A stretch of 64,000 nt of DNA from Polyangiaceae bacterium. Lineage in GTDB: Bacteria > Myxococcota_A > Polyangia > Polyangiales > Polyangiaceae. The DNA is taken from NCBI GenBank assembly GCA_041389725.1, contig JAWKRG010000013.1, positions 62,001 through 126,000 on the forward strand, in the 5' to 3' direction. Below the pieces are notes generated by a model. It saw only the letters and a program-made list of their open reading frames with translations. It was not told where the DNA came from and searched no databases. The translations under genes and the position numbers were made by a program. Shown here in pieces: positions 44,315 through 52,736 of the stretch. The first letter of the stretch is position 1. Each line of letters opens with the position of its first letter.

Positions 44315-45271
44315 GTGGACACTGCGGAGGTTGCGACGTCGCGCTGCATCGTGTACCCCAGCGGCGTCAGCGTGACCCGAAGCCTATCGAGACGCCAGTG
44401 GCTATCCATCGCCGTGGCAAGCGTCGGAGCCAGTGCGGTGAGCTGCCAGCGCAACCAGGGCCGACCTCTGATCATCGTGCTGTCCCCCGGTCACGGTGCG
44501 GATTCGTCGGCGGTAGGCAAGTTGGAGCAGTTGCTGCGAGAAGCTGCCAAGCGCGAGGTCGTCCTGCGTGTAGGCAAGAGCGCCGACGAGGCGCTGCGGA
44601 TGGCCACGAGCGCCGGAACCGACGCGGCATTGCTCACCTTGTTCGAGTACCTGTTCGCGCGGCGTCTGTGGCAGGTCCAGGCCGCGCTGCAGGTGCTGCG
44701 CAATGGCGGCAAGCACGACTACGCGGGAGAGATCCTGGTGCTGAAGTCGGGTGGTGCAACCGATCTAGGCGCGCTGGCCGACCAGAAGATCGCCTACGTG
44801 GATCGCTATTCGACCACCGGGTTCCTGCTGGCCGCCAAGATGCTGGCCGACAAAGGCGTCCGGGTGATACCCCTATTCACGGGCAGCCACGACGCGGCGC
44901 TCGAAGCAGTACGCCGCGGACAGGCCGCAGCCGCGGCCGCCTACGCCGGCGCGGCCGACAAGTTTCAGGACCTGCACGCCATCGCGCGAACCGAGTCCGT
45001 ACCGAACGAACCGTTGTTCTTCCGCGCGGACATCGACAAGGGCAGGCGTGAAAGCATCACCGCAGCCTGGTCCGCGGTGGCAGCGACCCCCGCGGGCAAG
45101 GCGGCCCTGGCCTCCATCGCTGGCATCGACGGCGTGGAGCCCATCGACGATCGAGCCTACGAGGGCGCATTCCATCTCATTGACCAAGCAGGGCGCTCGG
45201 TCCAGGAGCTCGTCCCTCGCGGCTGGCTGCTGGCAAACGAAAAGGCCCGCCCCTTGGATGTGGCGCCATGA
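44315..45271 (+). CDS. PhnD-like solute-binding lipoprotein
   Basis: 318 residues from GTG 44315 (GTG 44372 would give a tighter signal). The leader LSRRQWLSIAVASVGASAVSC contains a twin-arginine-like pair and a lipobox. The mature part has the type 2 periplasmic binding pattern of phosphate/phosphonate-binding proteins: KREVVLRVGKSADEALRM, GGATDLGALADQKIAYVD, STTGFLLAAKML, GSHDAALEAVRRGQAAAAAA. No ABC permease or ATPase gene is adjacent, so it is an orphan component. Its ATGA overlap with the next gene ties them together. Confidence 0.75.
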   Translation: MDTAEVATSRCIVYPSGVSVTRSLSRRQWLSIAVASVGASAVSCQRNQGRPLIIVLSPGHGADSSAVGKLEQLLREAAKREVVLRVGKSADEALRMATSAGTDAALLTLFEYLFARRLWQVQAALQVLRNGGKHDYAGEILVLKSGGATDLGALADQKIAYVDRYSTTGFLLAAKMLADKGVRVIPLFTGSHDAALEAVRRGQAAAAAAYAGAADKFQDLHAIARTESVPNEPLFFRADIDKGRRESITAAWSAVAATPAGKAALASIAGIDGVEPIDDRAYEGAFHLIDQAGRSVQELVPRGWLLANEKARPLDVAP

Positions 45272-45810
45272 GTCGCTTCCTCGGAGCACCGGCGCCCAGC
45301 TTTCGGCTCGCAAGCGTGGCCGGAGCCGAGATGTCGACCCAGGACTTCCTGGGCCGCTGGCTACTGCTCGTCTTCCACCGTCATCTGGCTTGACTGCCGT
45401 GCCGAGAGCATCTCTCGCAGTTGCGAGAGCGAAAACTAGAGCTCGACGCTCTCGAGCTGCAGGTCGCGGTGGTCACCTTTTCTACGCCGCTGATGGCGCA
45501 GGCCTACGTCGAAGACGCGGACTGGCCTTGGCCGGTGCTACTCGATCCAGAACGCTCTCTCTACGGTGCCTTTGAAATGGATCGAGCTCCGGCTCGCGAC
45601 ATCTGGAGTCTGGCTACCCTCAAGGCCTACCTGCGCGTGCTACGCACGGGCGAACACCTGCGCCCCAGCGACGAGGACGTGTACCAGCGCGGCGGCAACG
45701 TGCTCGTCGATCCCGCCGGAGCGGTCCGACTGCATCACGTGGGGCGGGGACCGGCGGACCGTCCTCCCGTCGACCAGCTACTTGCCGTCGTCCGTGGTTC
45801 AGCCCAGTGA
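45268..45810 (+). CDS. Peroxiredoxin-like protein, candidate selenoprotein (in-frame TGA)
   Basis: 181 codons including the terminal TGA. The ATG overlaps the previous stop (ATGA). The in-frame TGA is codon 42 (45391-45393) at the position where thioredoxin-fold redoxins of this kind have the catalytic Cys: FHRHLA-U-LPCREHLSQL, i.e. UxxC. The frame stays open for a further 138 codons with a typical redoxin tail (DWPWPVLLDPERSLYGAF, GGNVLVDPAGAVRLHHVG). An inverted repeat CTCTCGC-AGTT-GCGAGAG starts 18 nt after the TGA, as expected for a bacterial SECIS. Reading it as a thiol/selenol reductase or peroxidase is inference. A TGC-to-TGA nonsense mutation is the main alternative. Confidence 0.72.
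45394..45430 (+). promoter_or_regulatory. SECIS-like hairpin after TGA
   Basis: The stem CTCTCGC (45412-45418), loop AGTT (45419-45422) and stem GCGAGAG (45423-45429) form a perfect 7-bp hairpin (8-bp if A-T is also paired), 18 nt after the TGA with its apical loop about 25 nt downstream. Loop G and spacing fit bacterial SelB-recognised SECIS elements. A competing hairpin CGAGAG-CAT-CTCTCG at 45403-45417 lies closer. Confidence 0.6.
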
Positions 45811-46527
45811 TCCAACGCGCAGACTGGCCATGATGGCTGAGGCCAAGCTGCGGCGACGCGCCTCCGAGTCGAGGGCAGTCGCGCGGAAGCGCAATCCCTC
45901 GTGGTATCGCTCGAGCAGCCCGCGCAGTTCAGGATGGTCGTCCTGCGGCCGCGACATCAAGTCGTAGAGACGAGTTCGCACGTTGTGCGCGGCTTCAGCC
46001 CAGATCACGCGCTCCTTCTTGTCCTTACCGCCCGCCACGAGCACGAGCACCCCGCCGCGGTCGGGCGCCACGTCCACGCGCTCGACCTCGAGTAGCTCGT
46101 CGTTGGTCCAGGTCACGGCATGAAGTCTGTCGTAGTGAGGGAAGGTGTCTGGGTGCTTGGCCGGCAGGCCGAGGATCCCGGCGATCAGATCCAGCGCCGA
46201 GACGACTCCAATGACCTTCTCGTCTTCGTCGAGGACGAGAGCACGATGGACCCCGCGTTCCACGATCAAGCGCGCTGCGGCCTCGAGGGGCGTGTCCCCA
46301 GTGACCGTGATGGCGGGGCGCGTCATCCGCTCCGCGAGGGTCTGGCCCGCGGTCGCCGTCAGCAGGTCACGGAAGGAGGCGACGCCAAGCGCACGCATTT
46401 CGCTGTCCACGACAGGCACAGCGGTGATGCCCAGCGCTCGAATGTAGACCAGCGCCTCGGAGGCCGCGTCCTCGGCGTGCATGCTGAACAGTTCGGGGTT
46501 CATCACTTCTCGTACGATCTGAGCCAT
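45799..46527 (-). CDS. CBS-domain protein with C-terminal extension
   Basis: 242 residues from ATG 46527; a longer frame starting upstream has a low-complexity extension. Residues ~1-125 are a Bateman module: VREVMNPELFSMHAEDAA, GITAVPVVDSEMRALG, MTRPAITVTGDTPLEAA, ERGVHRALVLDEDEKV, GVVSALDLIAGIL. Residues ~135-242 form an unknown domain with strands (VDVAPDRGGVLVLVAGG) and helices. It converges on the selenoprotein candidate (12-bp overlap) and diverges from the tandem Usp gene. Confidence 0.85.
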   Translation of the reverse strand: MAQIVREVMNPELFSMHAEDAASEALVYIRALGITAVPVVDSEMRALGVASFRDLLTATAGQTLAERMTRPAITVTGDTPLEAAARLIVERGVHRALVLDEDEKVIGVVSALDLIAGILGLPAKHPDTFPHYDRLHAVTWTNDELLEVERVDVAPDRGGVLVLVAGGKDKKERVIWAEAAHNVRTRLYDLMSRPQDDHPELRGLLERYHEGLRFRATALDSEARRRSLASAIMASLRVGSLG

Positions 46528-46696
46528 GGCTGCTCGCCTCGCAAACTCCGTTCCACCCTGGATCGGCGCCCATCTGCCCTTTGCGCCCGCAAGCCGTGCC
46601 GTCCCTGCAGCGAGCCGACGCACCCCTTGCGCCCGGGCTTTGCGGGTGGCAGCCGTCGCTCGAATCTGCTCAGCTTGAGCACGAGGGAACGCTCAG

Positions 46697-47557
46697 ATGT
46701 CGGCAAAACGAATCCTCTTCGCTACGGATTTCGACGAGGCCGCACGGCACGCCCGTGCGGAAGTCGCTGCGGTGGCCGTGGCCTTCGGCGCGCAGGTTCA
46801 TGTCGTGAACGTGTTGCCTTCGCCCTTGCGTGCCTTCGTGTCATCGACACGAGACGAAGACGAGGCGACGACCACACTGAGCGAGTGGACGCGCGAGCTG
46901 CAGAGCGCTGGCGCAGAGGCATCGGCCGCACCGATCGCACGTGGCAACGCCGCGGAGGCGATCGTGGAGCTGGCAGAGCGATTGGAAGTGCAACTGATCA
47001 TGGTCGGGGCCAGCAACAAATCCACGCTGGAACGCTTGGTGACGGGATCGACGGCCGAAGCCATCGCCCGCAGTGCGCATCAGCCCGTTTGGATCAGTCG
47101 TCCACCCCACGCAGGTATCAAGCGCGTCGTCGTTGGCGTCGACGGCTCGGATGCTTCCCGTGTCGCTGTGGAGGACGCGCTGGCAATCACTCAGCGTGCT
47201 GGAGCCTCCCTCGACGTGGTGGCCGCCCTGGACAAACTCGAACTCAACCCCCTGGGCATGACGGCGAAGGAAGAGGACGCGGCGAGGGAACGGTTCCGTG
47301 AAAGCCAGGAGCACGATATCCGCGCGTTTTTGGCTGCTTCCCGCAGCGACGGTTCGGACGTGGCGCACTTCGCGTGGGGGGAGGCCCACGACGTCCTAGC
47401 CACCTTCGTCCACGACAACGACGCCGACGTACTCGTCGTCGGCCGCTCGGGGTCTGGAGGAGTACGGCGGGTGCTACTGGGCACGACTGCCGAGCGCCTC
47501 CTGCGAACCTGCCCCTGTTCCTTGGTGTTGACGGGCTCGCCGACGAGCCAACCGTGA
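46697..47557 (+). CDS. Tandem universal stress protein
   Basis: 286 residues with two UspA domains: 1-135 (RILFATDFDEAARHARAE, VQLIMVGASNKSTLERLVTGSTAEAI) and ~140-286 (KRVVVGVDGSDASRVAVEDA, ADVLVVGRSGSGGVRRVLLGTTAERLL). The second retains the ATP-binding G-x2-G-x9-G(S/T) pattern; the first is close to it. No signal peptide: cytosolic. It is divergent from the CBS protein at 46527 with 169 bp of shared promoter region. Confidence 0.9.
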   Translation: MSAKRILFATDFDEAARHARAEVAAVAVAFGAQVHVVNVLPSPLRAFVSSTRDEDEATTTLSEWTRELQSAGAEASAAPIARGNAAEAIVELAERLEVQLIMVGASNKSTLERLVTGSTAEAIARSAHQPVWISRPPHAGIKRVVVGVDGSDASRVAVEDALAITQRAGASLDVVAALDKLELNPLGMTAKEEDAARERFRESQEHDIRAFLAASRSDGSDVAHFAWGEAHDVLATFVHDNDADVLVVGRSGSGGVRRVLLGTTAERLLRTCPCSLVLTGSPTSQP

Positions 47558-47562
47558 CGCGG

Positions 47563-47973
47563 TCAAAGCCGATCTTGAGCGGCTCGCAAGACGTCCATGT
47601 AGCTCACGATTCCCACGAGTTCGTCGCTCTCTGAATCCACGACGGGTACGGCGCCCACCTTGTGATCGAGCATCAGGTCCACCAACTCGTTGAGTTCCAT
47701 CTCGGGCTGGACGGACAGCACGTCGGAACTCATCACCGAGGCAATCGGCTGCGCCAACCGCTGGGCAATGTCGTCAGGGTTGTCGAGTTCCTCCAGACTG
47801 GGTGCCAAGTAGGCACGGACATCGCGATCACTGACGATGCCGACCAGAGTGTTTCCATCGACGATTGGCAGGTGGCGGACATCGAGCTCGAAGAGCACCG
47901 AGATCACCTCACGGATGGGCGTGGAGGCGTCCACAGTGGTCGGGTCCTTGGTCATGATCTCTTCGACAACCAT
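47563..47973 (-). CDS. CBS-domain pair protein
   Basis: 136 residues. The whole protein is one Bateman module: VEEIMTKDPTTVDASTPIRE, RHLPIVDGNTLVGIVSDRDVR, then VMSSDVLSVQPEMELNELVD, VGAVPVVDSESDELVGIVS. This is the compact form of Hrp1-like proteins, which bind nucleotides. It converges with the Usp gene (5 bp) and diverges from the CBS/Usp operon at 48184. Confidence 0.88.
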   Translation of the reverse strand: MVVEEIMTKDPTTVDASTPIREVISVLFELDVRHLPIVDGNTLVGIVSDRDVRAYLAPSLEELDNPDDIAQRLAQPIASVMSSDVLSVQPEMELNELVDLMLDHKVGAVPVVDSESDELVGIVSYMDVLRAAQDRL

Positions 47974-48143
47974 GGGGGACTCCTAGCGTGCGACCCCTCG
48001 GGTTTGCAACGGCCGTGCCGCTGGTGCGGAGCTTGCACTGCCCGTTGCCGTGAACCTGGCCACGCGTGGCTCCGCGCGATCTGAACCGCTTCCCCGGCCG
48101 AAAAAAGCCGTCGAGGAAGCACTGTTTGCGCGGGCCGGCGCGC

Positions 48144-48164
48144 GTTGCGCAAACTTTGCGCAAC
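48144..48164. promoter_or_regulatory. Perfect 21-bp palindromic operator candidate
   Basis: GTTGCGCAAA (48144-48153), central C at 48154, TTTGCGCAAC (48155-48164). It lies 19 bp upstream of ATG 48184, just ahead of the GGAGG site, and about 170 bp upstream of the minus-strand CBS gene (start 47973). A similar but imperfect version, GTTGCGCA-C-TGCGCCGAAC, occurs at 52604-52622, before the last Usp gene. A dimeric regulator of the stress genes is likely to bind it. Confidence 0.65.
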
Positions 48165-48183
48165 TAACTGGAGGGCAGGCGCC

Positions 48184-48960
48184 ATGAGCCCCAGCGAGCC
48201 GCGGCCCACTCCAATTCAGATCCGCCGCACGGTGGAGGCGGGGGGAGACGCTGGCGTCGAGCTCAGTGTGTTTTGCGTGTGCCGAAATGCCTCGGTGACG
48301 GTCGACACGTGCTTGGGCTGCGAGGAGTGTGGCGGCCTGCAGCTGGACCCGTCCGAGCGCAACACCTTCTTGATGTGCCGCGGCGACCCGAGGCCGTCTT
48401 CCGTTCCCGACGAACCGATCCCCGGCTCCCGGGTCGACCCACCCGTGGCGAAGGTGATGACGGCCCACGTGGTCTGCGTTCGGGCAGAGCTCCCCTTGGA
48501 CGAACTCACTCAGTTGATGCTCGAGCGTGGCATCAGCGGCGTCCCGGTGGTCGACGATAGCGGCAGGCCCCTGGGAGTCGTGTCCAAGACCGATCTGCTG
48601 CGCCGCCGCCTCGAGCGCAGCCAGCAGACCGAAGTGGACGAGGGCCCGGTGCGAGCTGGCCAGTACGAGCTGGAACTAGGCCCCGGGTTCGGTTCCGGAG
48701 GGCTGAGCGAGGACATCGTCGAGGACATCATGATGCCCATCGCCCTCACGATTCCCGAGAATGCACCGATTTCGAAGGCGGCCGCGCTGATGGCACACGA
48801 AGGCGTACACCGCTTGGTCGTAGTGGATGCCCATTCCAGCGCCGTCGTGGGGATTCTGTCGGCGATCGATCTCCTGCGCTGGATGGCACGACAGCACGGC
48901 TACGCCGTGCCTTTGGCGCCTGAACGCGACGCCCATCGCTCTGGAGGTAGCTGGCCATGA
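48184..48960 (+). CDS. CBS-domain protein with zinc-ribbon-like N-terminus
   Basis: 258 residues from ATG 48184, which is preceded by GGAGG; an ATG at 48145 would place the start in the palindrome. Residues ~28-60 hold clustered cysteines (VFCVCRNASV, CLGCEECGG, MCRG), a probable metal site. Two CBS motifs follow: VMTAHVVCVRAELPLDEL ... GISGVPVVDDSGRPLGVV and IMMPIALTIPENAPISKA ... GVHRLVVVDAHSSAVVGI. A Cys metal site coupled to CBS suggests a redox- or metal-responsive module. ATGA overlap with the next Usp gene. Confidence 0.85.
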   Translation: MSPSEPRPTPIQIRRTVEAGGDAGVELSVFCVCRNASVTVDTCLGCEECGGLQLDPSERNTFLMCRGDPRPSSVPDEPIPGSRVDPPVAKVMTAHVVCVRAELPLDELTQLMLERGISGVPVVDDSGRPLGVVSKTDLLRRRLERSQQTEVDEGPVRAGQYELELGPGFGSGGLSEDIVEDIMMPIALTIPENAPISKAAALMAHEGVHRLVVVDAHSSAVVGILSAIDLLRWMARQHGYAVPLAPERDAHRSGGSWP

Positions 48961-49448
48961 GCACCCGCAAGATCCTCGTCCCGGTCGACGGCTCGGATTG
49001 CTCCAGGAACGCCCTCGCCGTCGCCGGAGCGTGGGCAAAGCGCATGGGCGCCGAACTTTGGGTGCTGCATGCCTATCACGTCCCCCACTACATCCAGCCC
49101 AGCCTGCTGATCTGGATGGGGACGGGCCCGCGTCCGCTCTGGGAACTCGCCGAGGAACAAGCGGCCAAGGAGCTCGATGAGCTCTTGGCCACGAGTCAGG
49201 CGGCAGTGGATTCGGCGCATCGCCACCTCGTGCATGGCGATCCCTCGACGGCCATCTTGGCCCTCGTCGAGCGCGAGAAGCACGACTTGATCATCATGGG
49301 CACCCATGGGCGCTCCGGCGCCAAGCGGTTGGCCCTCGGGAGTGTGGCGGAACGCGTGGTCCGTCGTGCTCCCTGCCCGGTCTTGGTCATCCCCACGCAC
49401 GAAACCAAAGACCGGGCAGAGCCCCTCTTTGAGCCGCGACTTCTGTGA
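48957..49448 (+). CDS. Universal stress protein
   Basis: 163 residues. UspA fold: RKILVPVDGSDCSRNALAVA, long loop with YIQPSLLIWMGTGPRP, and the nucleotide motif IIMGTHGRSGAKRLALGSVAERVVRRAPCPVLVI (GTHGR-x9-GS). It shares four bases with the stop of the CBS gene. Cytosolic ATP-binding stress protein. Confidence 0.9.
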   Translation: MSTRKILVPVDGSDCSRNALAVAGAWAKRMGAELWVLHAYHVPHYIQPSLLIWMGTGPRPLWELAEEQAAKELDELLATSQAAVDSAHRHLVHGDPSTAILALVEREKHDLIIMGTHGRSGAKRLALGSVAERVVRRAPCPVLVIPTHETKDRAEPLFEPRLL

Positions 49449-49467
49449 GGGGCGGCTGGAGCGACAC

Positions 49468-49926
49468 ATGCAAGAAGTGAAGAGAATCTTGGTCCCCGTT
49501 GATTTCTCGGCATGCTCACGCTTGGCCTTGGCCCGCGCTGCCGAGCTCGCCAAAGCCTTCGGCGCAACCGTGGACCTGCTGCATGTCTGGGAATCGCCCG
49601 CCTTCGTCGCCCCAGAAGCCATGGTCGGCGTCTCCGGTGGAACGCAGACGCTGGCGGATCTGGCGCGGGAGCACGCCGAGAGCGCGATGAAGGAGTTCCT
49701 GGCGTCCGCCCAGGGAGAGGGATTCACGGTGGGCAAGACGCTCGTGAAGCAAGGCGACCCGGCAAAGGTCATCGTCGAGACCGCCGAAGCCGACAACTAC
49801 GATCTGGTGGCTCTGGGGACCCATGGCCGCACGGGCCTGTCTCACCTGTTGCTCGGCAGCGTGGCCGAAAAGGTGGTGAGACGCTCGCGCCGGCCAGTGC
49901 TCAGCGTGCGGGAGCGCCCCCAGTGA
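49468..49926 (+). CDS. Universal stress protein
   Basis: 152 residues from ATG 49468, 19 bp after the previous Usp stop; the GGCTGGAG site lies ahead. KRILVPVDFSACSRLALARA at the start and LVALGTHGRTGLSHLLLGSV near the end are the UspA ATP-binding features. Third gene of the CBS-Usp-Usp operon. Confidence 0.9.
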   Translation: MQEVKRILVPVDFSACSRLALARAAELAKAFGATVDLLHVWESPAFVAPEAMVGVSGGTQTLADLAREHAESAMKEFLASAQGEGFTVGKTLVKQGDPAKVIVETAEADNYDLVALGTHGRTGLSHLLLGSVAEKVVRRSRRPVLSVRERPQ

Positions 49927-49981
49927 TGTGTGCGAGGTAGAACCTCCTTCCCAAGCATGGTAGCGATGCCCGCTCGCCACC

Positions 49982-51154
49982 ATGCGCCTCGACACTGAAG
50001 CATTGCAAAGCCTCGAGCAATATGTGGGGTTCACGAGGGGCGATCTCGAGTCGCTGCGGGAGTTCTCCGTCCTGGCCAAGCCTCGGCTCGGCGACGTGGT
50101 GGAGGACTTTTACGCCGCGATTGAACAGCACCCACAGGCGCACAAGGCGCTCACGGGCGGCGCGGAGCAAGTTGCCAGGCTGAAGGAAACCCTCAACGCC
50201 TGGCTCATCGGGGTGCTCACCGCGGAGCGGGATCAGAGCTATCTGGACAAGAACGCACGCATCGGACGCGTGCACGTGCGGATCGAACTGCCCCAAGAGT
50301 ACATGTTCACCGCGATGAACCGTATCCGCTGCGGGTTGATGCAGATTGCCTTCGACACGGTGCCGGCTCCGCAGGTCCACACGCTCATTTTGGCGCTGCA
50401 GCGTGCCCTAGACCTCGAACTCGCCATCATGCTGGAAACCTACCGCCAGGACATGGACGCTCGAGGTCGTGCGAGCGCGAGGCTCGCGACCATCGGTCAG
50501 CTGGCCGCCACGATCGGTCACGAACTTCGCAATCCTCTCGGCGTCATCGACTCGTCGCTGTTCCTGATGAAGAAGAGCGCTGCAAACGACACCGTAGACC
50601 GCGGAGCCTTCGACAAGCACGCCGCGAGAATCGAGAGCCAGACGCGGCTATGTACCCAGATCATCAACAACCTGCTGGATTTGGCCCGCGACCGCCCGCC
50701 TCGGATCCGGCGTCACGAGCTGCGGACGACGGTGGACGCAGCCGTTGCCCTCAGCGGTTTGCCACGGACTGCCGTGCAGCTAGAACTCGCCGACGCCCTC
50801 ACCGTGGACGCGGATCCGACGGACCTTGCCCATGTGCTGAGCAATCTCCTGCTCAATGCCTGGCAGGCGCAACACGACGAGCCGAAGGTCTGGCTCGCGG
50901 CACACGAAGTCTCTGGCGGCACTTCGATCAAGGTGAGCGACGCAGGGCCCGGGATCCCCGAAGCCGACTGGGAACGCGTGTTCGACGCGCTCTACACCAC
51001 GAAAGCGAAGGGCACTGGGCTGGGACTCGCGTTGTGCCGCAGGGTGCTGGAGTCGCACCGGGGAGACATCCGCGTGGTTCCCAGTGATGCCGGCGCGACC
51101 CTCGAGATGTTTCTGCCCACCCACGCAGCTTCCCCCACTCTGGCGAAGGAATGA
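49982..51154 (+). CDS. Globin-coupled sensor histidine kinase
   Basis: 390 residues with no membrane helix. Residues ~8-155 are a protoglobin-type sensor: DVVEDFYAAIEQHP, AWLIGVLT and the proximal-His motif IGRVHVRIEL (His98), which ligates heme to sense O2, NO or CO. The kinase part has the phosphoacceptor His180 in GHELRNPLG, an N box NLLLNAWQA and G boxes SDAGPGIPEADW and KGTGLGLALC. Its stop overlaps the next kinase gene (ATGATG). Likely input: oxygen or redox. Confidence 0.93.
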   Translation: MRLDTEALQSLEQYVGFTRGDLESLREFSVLAKPRLGDVVEDFYAAIEQHPQAHKALTGGAEQVARLKETLNAWLIGVLTAERDQSYLDKNARIGRVHVRIELPQEYMFTAMNRIRCGLMQIAFDTVPAPQVHTLILALQRALDLELAIMLETYRQDMDARGRASARLATIGQLAATIGHELRNPLGVIDSSLFLMKKSAANDTVDRGAFDKHAARIESQTRLCTQIINNLLDLARDRPPRIRRHELRTTVDAAVALSGLPRTAVQLELADALTVDADPTDLAHVLSNLLLNAWQAQHDEPKVWLAAHEVSGGTSIKVSDAGPGIPEADWERVFDALYTTKAKGTGLGLALCRRVLESHRGDIRVVPSDAGATLEMFLPTHAASPTLAKE

Positions 51155-52560
51155 TGCGCGTCGCCAGGGCCCTCATCGTCGACGACAACCTCGAACTTGC
51201 GGAGAACTTGCGCGACATTCTGCGCCTGGTCGACGGCTACGACATCGATTGCGCCATCACGGCATCGGCCGAAGCGGCCCGCGCTCATTGCCGCAAGGTA
51301 GGGCACAAGCTCGACTTGGCCTTCGTCGACCTCCACTTGCCGGATGCCGACGGACTCGAGCTCGTCGGGGACCTGCGGCGCAGATGTCCCAACTGCGAGG
51401 TCGTCCTGATCACAGGCGACGCCACCGTGGAAAGCGCCGCCGCAGCCGTGGCCGAAGGGGCGTTCGCCTTCGTGCTCAAGCCCTTCTCGCCGAAGGAGTT
51501 GATGCAGACTGCGTCCAATGCCCTGGCGCGGGCATCGCTCCTCCGCGAACGCGAGAGCCTGCGTTCGGAACTCGAAGTCTCCGAACGCCATCACCGCGAA
51601 GTGGTCGAGGCAATCCCCGCATTCGTGCTCGCACTGGACGCGGCGGACCGCTTGGTGCTCTGGAACCGGCGCCTGGAAGAGGCGACGGGCGCGTCGCGCG
51701 CGGACATGTTGGGACAGGCGGGACGCGACCTCGTCGGTCAAGGGGGAGATCGCCTGCTGCCCTGCAAAAGCGGCCCCTCACGCATGGTGCGCTGGCAGTT
51801 GGCTGAGCTGGCAGGTGCTCCCGCGCCGATCACTTACGCCCTCGGCACCGACGTCACCGAGGAGCGTGCGATGCTGCGTCGTACGCTGCGGGCCGAACGT
51901 CTCGCGGCCGTCGGCACCTTGGCCGCCGGCCTGGCACACGAAGTGCGCAACCCCCTCAACTCGGCGACTCTGCAGCTGCAGGTGTTGCGCCGACGAGTGG
52001 AGAAGGGCAACGCTGCACCCGGCAGTCTGCTCCCCGTCGTGGACATCGTCCACGACGAGATCCGCAGGCTGGAGCGACTCGTCAACGACTTCCTCGCCTT
52101 CGCGCGTCCGCGCCCGCTGGAGGTCGCCCATACGGAACTGGACGACCTGGTGAAGTCCGTCGTGGTCCAGCTCGAGCCAGAGGTGCAGCAGAGCGGCATG
52201 CGACTCGAAGTGCAGCTAGCCGCCGAATGCCCAGTGGAGGTGGACGCGGAGCGCCTGCGACAGGTCCTGATCAACCTGATGCGCAACGCGCTCGAGGCGA
52301 TGGCTGGCGAAGGCGTGCTGGCCGTACGCACGCGACCCGCGGATCACGAAGGCTTTGCTCACGTCGAGATCGAGGACACAGGGCCCGGCATTCCCGACGA
52401 CGCACCGATCTTCGACGCCTTCTACACCACGAAGGAAGCGGGCACAGGGCTCGGTCTGGCCATCGTCCACCGCATCGTGGACGAGCATGGTGGCCAGGTC
52501 ACGGTGGACTCCAAGCCTGGGCTCACGGTTTTTCGAGTGCGGCTGCCCCGTGCCCACTGA
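51151..52560 (+). CDS. REC-PAS-histidine kinase hybrid
   Basis: 469 residues. REC domain 1-125 with phosphoacceptor D60 in AFVDLHLP and the K110 in FVLKPFSP; PAS-like segment ~145-235 (IPAFVLALDAADRLVLWN); HisKA with H263 in GLAHEVRNPLN; HATPase N box LMRNALEA and G box DTGPGIPDDAP, TGLGLAIVH. REC at the N-terminus fits phosphorelay input from the globin kinase whose stop it overlaps. No DNA-binding partner is in the window. Confidence 0.92.
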   Translation: MMRVARALIVDDNLELAENLRDILRLVDGYDIDCAITASAEAARAHCRKVGHKLDLAFVDLHLPDADGLELVGDLRRRCPNCEVVLITGDATVESAAAAVAEGAFAFVLKPFSPKELMQTASNALARASLLRERESLRSELEVSERHHREVVEAIPAFVLALDAADRLVLWNRRLEEATGASRADMLGQAGRDLVGQGGDRLLPCKSGPSRMVRWQLAELAGAPAPITYALGTDVTEERAMLRRTLRAERLAAVGTLAAGLAHEVRNPLNSATLQLQVLRRRVEKGNAAPGSLLPVVDIVHDEIRRLERLVNDFLAFARPRPLEVAHTELDDLVKSVVVQLEPEVQQSGMRLEVQLAAECPVEVDAERLRQVLINLMRNALEAMAGEGVLAVRTRPADHEGFAHVEIEDTGPGIPDDAPIFDAFYTTKEAGTGLGLAIVHRIVDEHGGQVTVDSKPGLTVFRVRLPRAH

Positions 52561-52736
52561 GCGCGGGTCACACGCGCTGCGTCAGGCACCCACACCGTGC
52601 TTCGTTGCGCACTGCGCCGAACGCAGATTCTACCGGACTGACGTCTCTGCGCACCGATTGTTGCGGGCAGGACCTCCAAGAGCGCGCGGTAAAGCGGTGG
52701 GCACGCAACCTGCAAGGCGCTAGGATCGAGGGATCC

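Noticed and set aside
45391..45393. Simple nonsense mutation of a Cys codon
   Set aside because: Cannot be excluded, but the intact downstream frame, the UxxC context and the hairpin at the right distance favour Sec.
45421..45810. Separate 129-residue gene starting at TTG
   Set aside because: It is the 3' part of the frame beginning at ATG 45268 and would lack the redox motif and the N-terminal strand of the fold.
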